From Trichosphaerium sp. ATCC 40318 (lineage: Eukaryota > Discosea > Flabellinia > Trichosidae), in contig JALMLS010000466.1 in NCBI GenBank assembly GCA_038496445.1, forward strand, positions 248,001 through 312,000: a DNA stretch of 64,000 nucleotides, written 5' to 3'. The translations under genes and the position numbers were made by a program. Positions within the stretch are counted from its first letter, which is position 1; the number at the start of each line of letters is the position of its first letter. The notes beneath the pieces are model-generated. The model had not been told where the DNA came from. It ran no database searches and saw only the letters and a program-made list of their open reading frames with translations. This document shows, one piece after another, positions 60,154 through 64,000 of this stretch.

Positions 60154-62575
60154 ATGCAATCGTCTCTAACTAGCTTCTTTAAAAGCGCACCAGGCAATAG
60201 TAAGCCAAAAGCGAGGTCTCCACGCAAACAAACAGAAGAGGAAAAAGAATACCTTAGTTTATTAAATAATGACTGGAAAGACGTCCTAAACGTTGAATTT
60301 CAAAAGGGATACATGCGTAGGCTATTTACATTCCTCAAAAAGGAGGAAGAAGGTGGTGCAGTTGTATACCCTCCAAAAATCGAAATATTCAGCGCATTCA
60401 ACTTAACATCATTCTCTAACGTTAAAGTCGTTATGATTGGCCAAGGTACTATTCGTTACAAAACAATTTTTTATCCATTTTATCCTTTGAGCCTATTTTG
60501 ACATGTTTTTACTCCAGATCCTTATCACAACCCAAAACAAGCCCATGGACTTTGTTTTTCTGTAAAACCTGGTGTCAGAAGACCACCAAGTCTAATTAAC
60601 GTATATAAAGAGCTCGAAAATGATATAGAGGTATGTCACGTGTTATTGTTTGATCAAAAGCAAAAGTTACAAAAAAAAAACAAACCGCTGACAATTTTTT
60701 GATGTTTAGGGATTTACAAGGCCTAAGCATGGTTTTTTGGAAAAGTGGGCTCGTCAGGGTGTCTTCATGCTTAACAACGTTCTTACAGTAAGACGTAATG
60801 AACCAAAATCTCACAGTAACAAAGGTAAGCTTCAATCATGATTCTGCTCATCTTCGTCATCTTCTTCTTCGAATGCTCACGTGATTTTCTTCGTAGGGTG
60901 GGAGACATTTACTGATGCTGCTATAAATGCTATTGCACGCAAATCGAAGGTACAAAGAAAAAATCCTTCCAGCTTTTACAACAATATGAATCCTTGAAGA
61001 GTTTTTTTGCTTACATTGCTTGTAGAATGTTGTGTTTATGTTATGGGGTAAAGACGCACAAAAGAAAGCACGATATGTAAATGAAAGCGAACATAAGGTA
61101 TTAAAAGCCGGACATCCATCACCACTTAATGCAAGAGGAGGTTAGTAAAAGTAGCTACTTTAAACGGAATATCTTTATCCAAAAAAAAAAAAAATTGGTT
61201 GCACTTTGCACTTGACTAACCCTCTTCTACTTAGGTTTTCTTGGTTGTAGACACTTCACTATTGCCAATGACTATTTGAAGAAACATGGTAAAGAACCTA
61301 TCGACTGGTGTCTAAGTGATACAGTCAATGAGAAGGCTTACTTTTCAAAGTTTTCAAAACCAAAACCTGCCCCAAAACCAATACCACCGAAACCTACTAC
61401 CCAAAAAACAAAGCCTAAGAGTACAAAACCTAAATCAAAGCCTAAAGATGTAGAAATGGAGGATGCGCCAGAGGTATGATCAGAAAAGTAACAACGGATG
61501 AGCTCTTTTTTTTCCTTTTTCTCTTTGTTTCTTTGTCTTACGTTCTTTTTTTGAAGGAATCCTCTGAGCCTGAGGTCGTAATACCACCAAAACCTAAAAG
61601 ACCCAAGAATGCATACATGTTTTATATTGCTGATAAACGTGAATCTGTTAAAGCAGAGAAGCCGGAGCTCAAGGTAACTTAGTTCATAAGTTTTTTTTAC
61701 TTAACTTATCTTCTTCTGTTTTGTTGGCTTTCTTTTTTTTTAAATGTCCCTTCGCTTATTATCATGTTAGCCTCAAGAAGTTGTTAGTTATGTTAGTGGT
61801 CTATGGAATGCTATGAGCAGTGAAGAAAAACAAGTACGAAGCAAATAGTAGAGTAACTTTAGTTCAACAAAAAAAATGAAAGATTCTGAAATACAACTTT
61901 CAACAAACATACTCACCTCACCTAGCCATACACAAAGAAAGCAAATAAAGATAAAGAACGTTATAGACGTGAGAACGAAATATGGAAAGCCAAGCACGGA
62001 TCAGACGAAGCTGCTTCTAAAAAAAGAAAGGCTCCTGACTCTTCAGACCAAGATGAACCGAAGTCTAAAAAACAGAAAAAATCGAAAAAAGTACAGAAAA
62101 AAAAAAAAGTTAGCACCACATACTTTTCTTGGTATTTTCTTTGCTTGTTAACCTTTTTTTAAGGATCCTCTAGCACCAAAGCGCTCAAAGAACGCGTTTA
62201 TGTTCTTTACAGAGCACATGAGGGTCGTCTTGAAAGGTACTTATACTTTTTTTCCTACAATATTCTGTTTCTTACTCCTTGGTTAGAAGAGCACCCTGAG
62301 CTTAAAGTATGCGATTTTAATACTCTTGAGTACAATTTTTATGGCGTTTTAACGTTTGTTTAGAAGCAGCAAGATGTTTTACGATTGATTGGAGAGCGCT
62401 GGAAGGAATTAAATGAAGAGGACAAAAAAGTACAATAAATTAAACAACTTAACCCTGTTCGTTTTCTAACGTTTTTTTTCTCTTCTAGCCTTTCTTAGAG
62501 AAACAAAAGAACGATAAAGAGCGTTATGCTACAGAAATGAGTGAGTATAGAGCTACTAAGACACCTGAAGAGTAG
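60154..62575 (+). CDS. UNG: Uracil-DNA glycosylase (family 1) fused to two HMG boxes
   Basis: [20 protein letters not shown] begins with a PCNA-binding PIP box (QSSLTSFF), as in nuclear UNG2. The glycosylase domain contains [20 protein letters not shown] (catalytic Asp, water-activating loop), [45 protein letters not shown] and [18 protein letters not shown] (HPSPL loop). A K/P-rich linker ([12 protein letters not shown]) leads without a stop to HMG box 1 ([32 protein letters not shown]), a basic spacer with KKRKAP, and HMG box 2 ([37 protein letters not shown]). TAG 62573 overlaps an AATAAA signal. About twelve introns, all in frame. The HMG boxes would add non-specific DNA/nucleosome binding to base-excision repair. 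Confidence 0.85.
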
Positions 62576-62581
62576 AATAAA
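62573..62581 (+). terminator. Stop codon overlapping polyadenylation signal
   Basis: TAGAATAAA: the AATAAA hexamer follows directly on the stop of the UNG-HMG gene. AATAAA or AATAAATAAA close to stops recurs through the window. Confidence 0.5.
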
Positions 62582-62649
62582 AAGAAAACAACATAGAAGA
62601 CTTGACCCGTAAAATTAAATGTAAAAAACCCTTATAAAGTTTTTGAAGT

Positions 62650-63170
62650 AAGATCGTGCTACTTTCAATAGGCTTTTTCAACTGAAGTTATTGTGAGTTG
62701 TGAAAACGCTCCAAACTTTAATATAGACTCCTACCAAATGACAGTCGTCATCGCTATACATTTGATAGTAATGATGTTGAAAGAAGAGAGATTTTTCCTT
62801 ATAACTTGGTTGATAGCATGTGCTGCAACCACAAAGATTATAATCCAAATCGTCAAGATGATAGAGGTAATACAGCATGCTATGGAAGCTTGTAAAAGTG
62901 TAAACTTTGAAATTGCAAGGTCATTATCCATATCTTTATCACATAACTACAGAACATTGTTCCAGATCAAGATCTCAATGTTGCAGCAAGTGAACAAGAG
63001 GAGATAAATTGGTTGTCAATGGTGGCGCATTAGGTATTGCTACTGAACGAGCAAAAGAGCTTGGATAATTGATGGATTAATCACGTGTACAATTAGATGA
63101 CATTGATAAAAGTTTGTTGGTAGAACTTGGGTTCACAGTCTTTGAACACGTGTCAAAGCGATAAAAGCAA
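62650..63170 (+). other. Possible small gene or gene remnant, unrecognised
   Basis: An open frame at about 62735-62890 (RHRYTFDSNDVERREIFPYN, CCNHKDYNPNRQDDRGNTAC) is followed by a plausible intron (GTAAAAGTG...CTACAG) and a frame with LNVAASEQEEINWL. No start codon or family recognised. Two CACGTG sites lie at about 63082 and 63146. Confidence 0.25.
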
Positions 63171-63311
63171 AGAAAAACAAGTTGTATTAGAAAATTATTT
63201 AATTAAATCACATAAACGCTATGTATGCTTAACAAACTTGTTCCATAATTAATCACATAAACACCATTCATAACATTTTTAAATTGAAGCAACACCCACA
63301 TAGGTACATAG

Positions 63312-64000
63312 CTATACCTTCTTGTCCATATCTTGGGCAATCTTTGCGAGCATTGCAATGCGTTCAGGGGAGAATTCATGAATCTCAGCCATAGTGTCCA
63401 TTCTCCAGACCATCTTTACATAGAATTTTCTTTCGAGCTTGATTACAGTCAGTTAGTGGTACTACGATCGCGATTTGAACTAACGCACCTCTAAATGACC
63501 TAAAGTTGTATTGGCTGCATTCATCAACTCATCTATGGCCTGAACAGCTCGTTTACTTTGAGATGGTTGTTTTATAAACCTTGAAAATATGTGGTTATCT
63601 ACGCGTTATCAGTAATGCTGTGATGTGTAATGCGATGACCGCCAATAAACAATAATCGGTAGTTATACCTATTGAGTTTGTTCCGAAGATTTTTAAAAAG
63701 TGCGAAGAATCCAATGATTTCTTGATCATCTTTATAGACTCCTTTATTTCCTCAGAATGCTTTTTTTCCTTGTGCTATTTTTTCGCGTGTAAGCGACAAG
63801 CATGTTTCATTGAAACTGAAAAAATACAAAGCGTTGTACCTGTACAAGTTCTTTAAGTAACTGTAAAGGTTGTATAACTAGATCTACATGTCGCGGTATT
63901 CTACAAAATATTGTTAGACAAACTTGACCTTTTCGTCTTTAAACGTACTTAACGTTGCCCAGTGTATTGGCTTTAGTGTCACAACGTCTTCTATCCGCTC
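63312..64000 (-). CDS. Partial unknown protein, C-terminal part
   Basis: Exons read leftwards from the right edge: DRRRCDTKANTLGNV, KIPRHVDLVIQPLQLLKELV, HSEEIKESIKMIKKSLDSSH, QSKRAVQAIDELMNAANTTL and MDTMAEIHEFSPERIAMLAK...DMDKKV, with TAG at 63312. Helical, no family recognised; the N-terminus lies beyond base 64000. Confidence 0.5.

Noticed and set aside
1-64000. Non-standard genetic code, because of in-frame stops in some reading frames
   Set aside because: TAA, TAG and TGA each end clearly bounded genes (for example 15443, 34201, 52514), and stops inside genes are explained by introns or pseudogenisation.
1-64000. CRISPR array or bacterial operon
   Set aside because: No regularly spaced direct repeats; dense spliceosomal introns show a eukaryotic nuclear genome.

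Overview
The window is AT-rich nuclear DNA of a compact, intron-rich unicellular eukaryote. Nearly every gene is cut by introns of about 40-80 nt. Donors are most often GTACGT, GTACC or GTAAGT and acceptors TAG or CAG, with a few apparent GC-AG introns. Exon joins below were worked out by hand from frame continuity. Families present (two-domain Vps10 receptor, NVJ2/TEX2 SMP protein, polypeptide GalNAc-transferase, DRF-type formin, MMAA, OTUD3, LITAF) suggest an opisthokont- or amoebozoan-like protist. I cannot name the organism.

Layout. 1-12.2 kb: minus-strand giant protein with SPRY and F5/8C-like domains, running off the left edge. 12.7-15.4 kb: charged coiled coil + SAM + SAPS-like protein (+). 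16.7-19.1 kb: secreted, probably repeat-rich type I membrane protein (+), with a paralogous tail relic at 15.6 kb. 19.2-23.9 kb: tandem F-box/protein-kinase-like genes (-). 24.1-27.6 kb: LITAF protein and NVJ2/TEX2-like SMP protein (-). 28.1-34.0 kb: Vps10/sortilin receptor (-). 34.2-38.9 kb: formin (-). 39.6-41.6 kb: decayed CBM-like secreted-protein gene containing a clean 866-bp hAT insertion with an 8-bp target duplication. 41.9-43.9 kb: SLC49/FLVCR-like transporter (+). 44.9-46.2 kb: unknown coiled-coil protein (-). 47.0-48.7 kb: GalNAc-transferase (-). 49.1-50.7 kb: acidic/Zn-motif/coiled-coil protein (+). 51.0-52.5 kb: OTUD3-like deubiquitinase (+). 52.7-55.7 kb: Rho-like GTPase domain fused to a PP2C-like domain, both degenerate (+). 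55.8-57.4 kb: MMAA/MeaB (-). 57.7-59.9 kb: secreted serine beta-lactamase-like protein (+). 60.2-62.6 kb: uracil-DNA glycosylase fused to two HMG boxes (+). 63.3 kb to end: partial unknown gene (-).

There is no operon logic. Several genes concern membrane traffic and contact sites (Vps10, SMP protein, LITAF), ubiquitin (OTU, F-box kinases, possibly the giant protein) and the actin/Rho side (formin, pseudo-Rho fusion). The points most worth a second look are the pseudo-Rho/pseudo-PP2C fusion, the UNG-HMG-HMG fusion, the hAT insertion into a GC-richer, intron-poor gene that looks horizontally acquired, the F-box-kinase pair in which one copy has lost the DFG Asp, and a strong excess of CACGTG palindromes.
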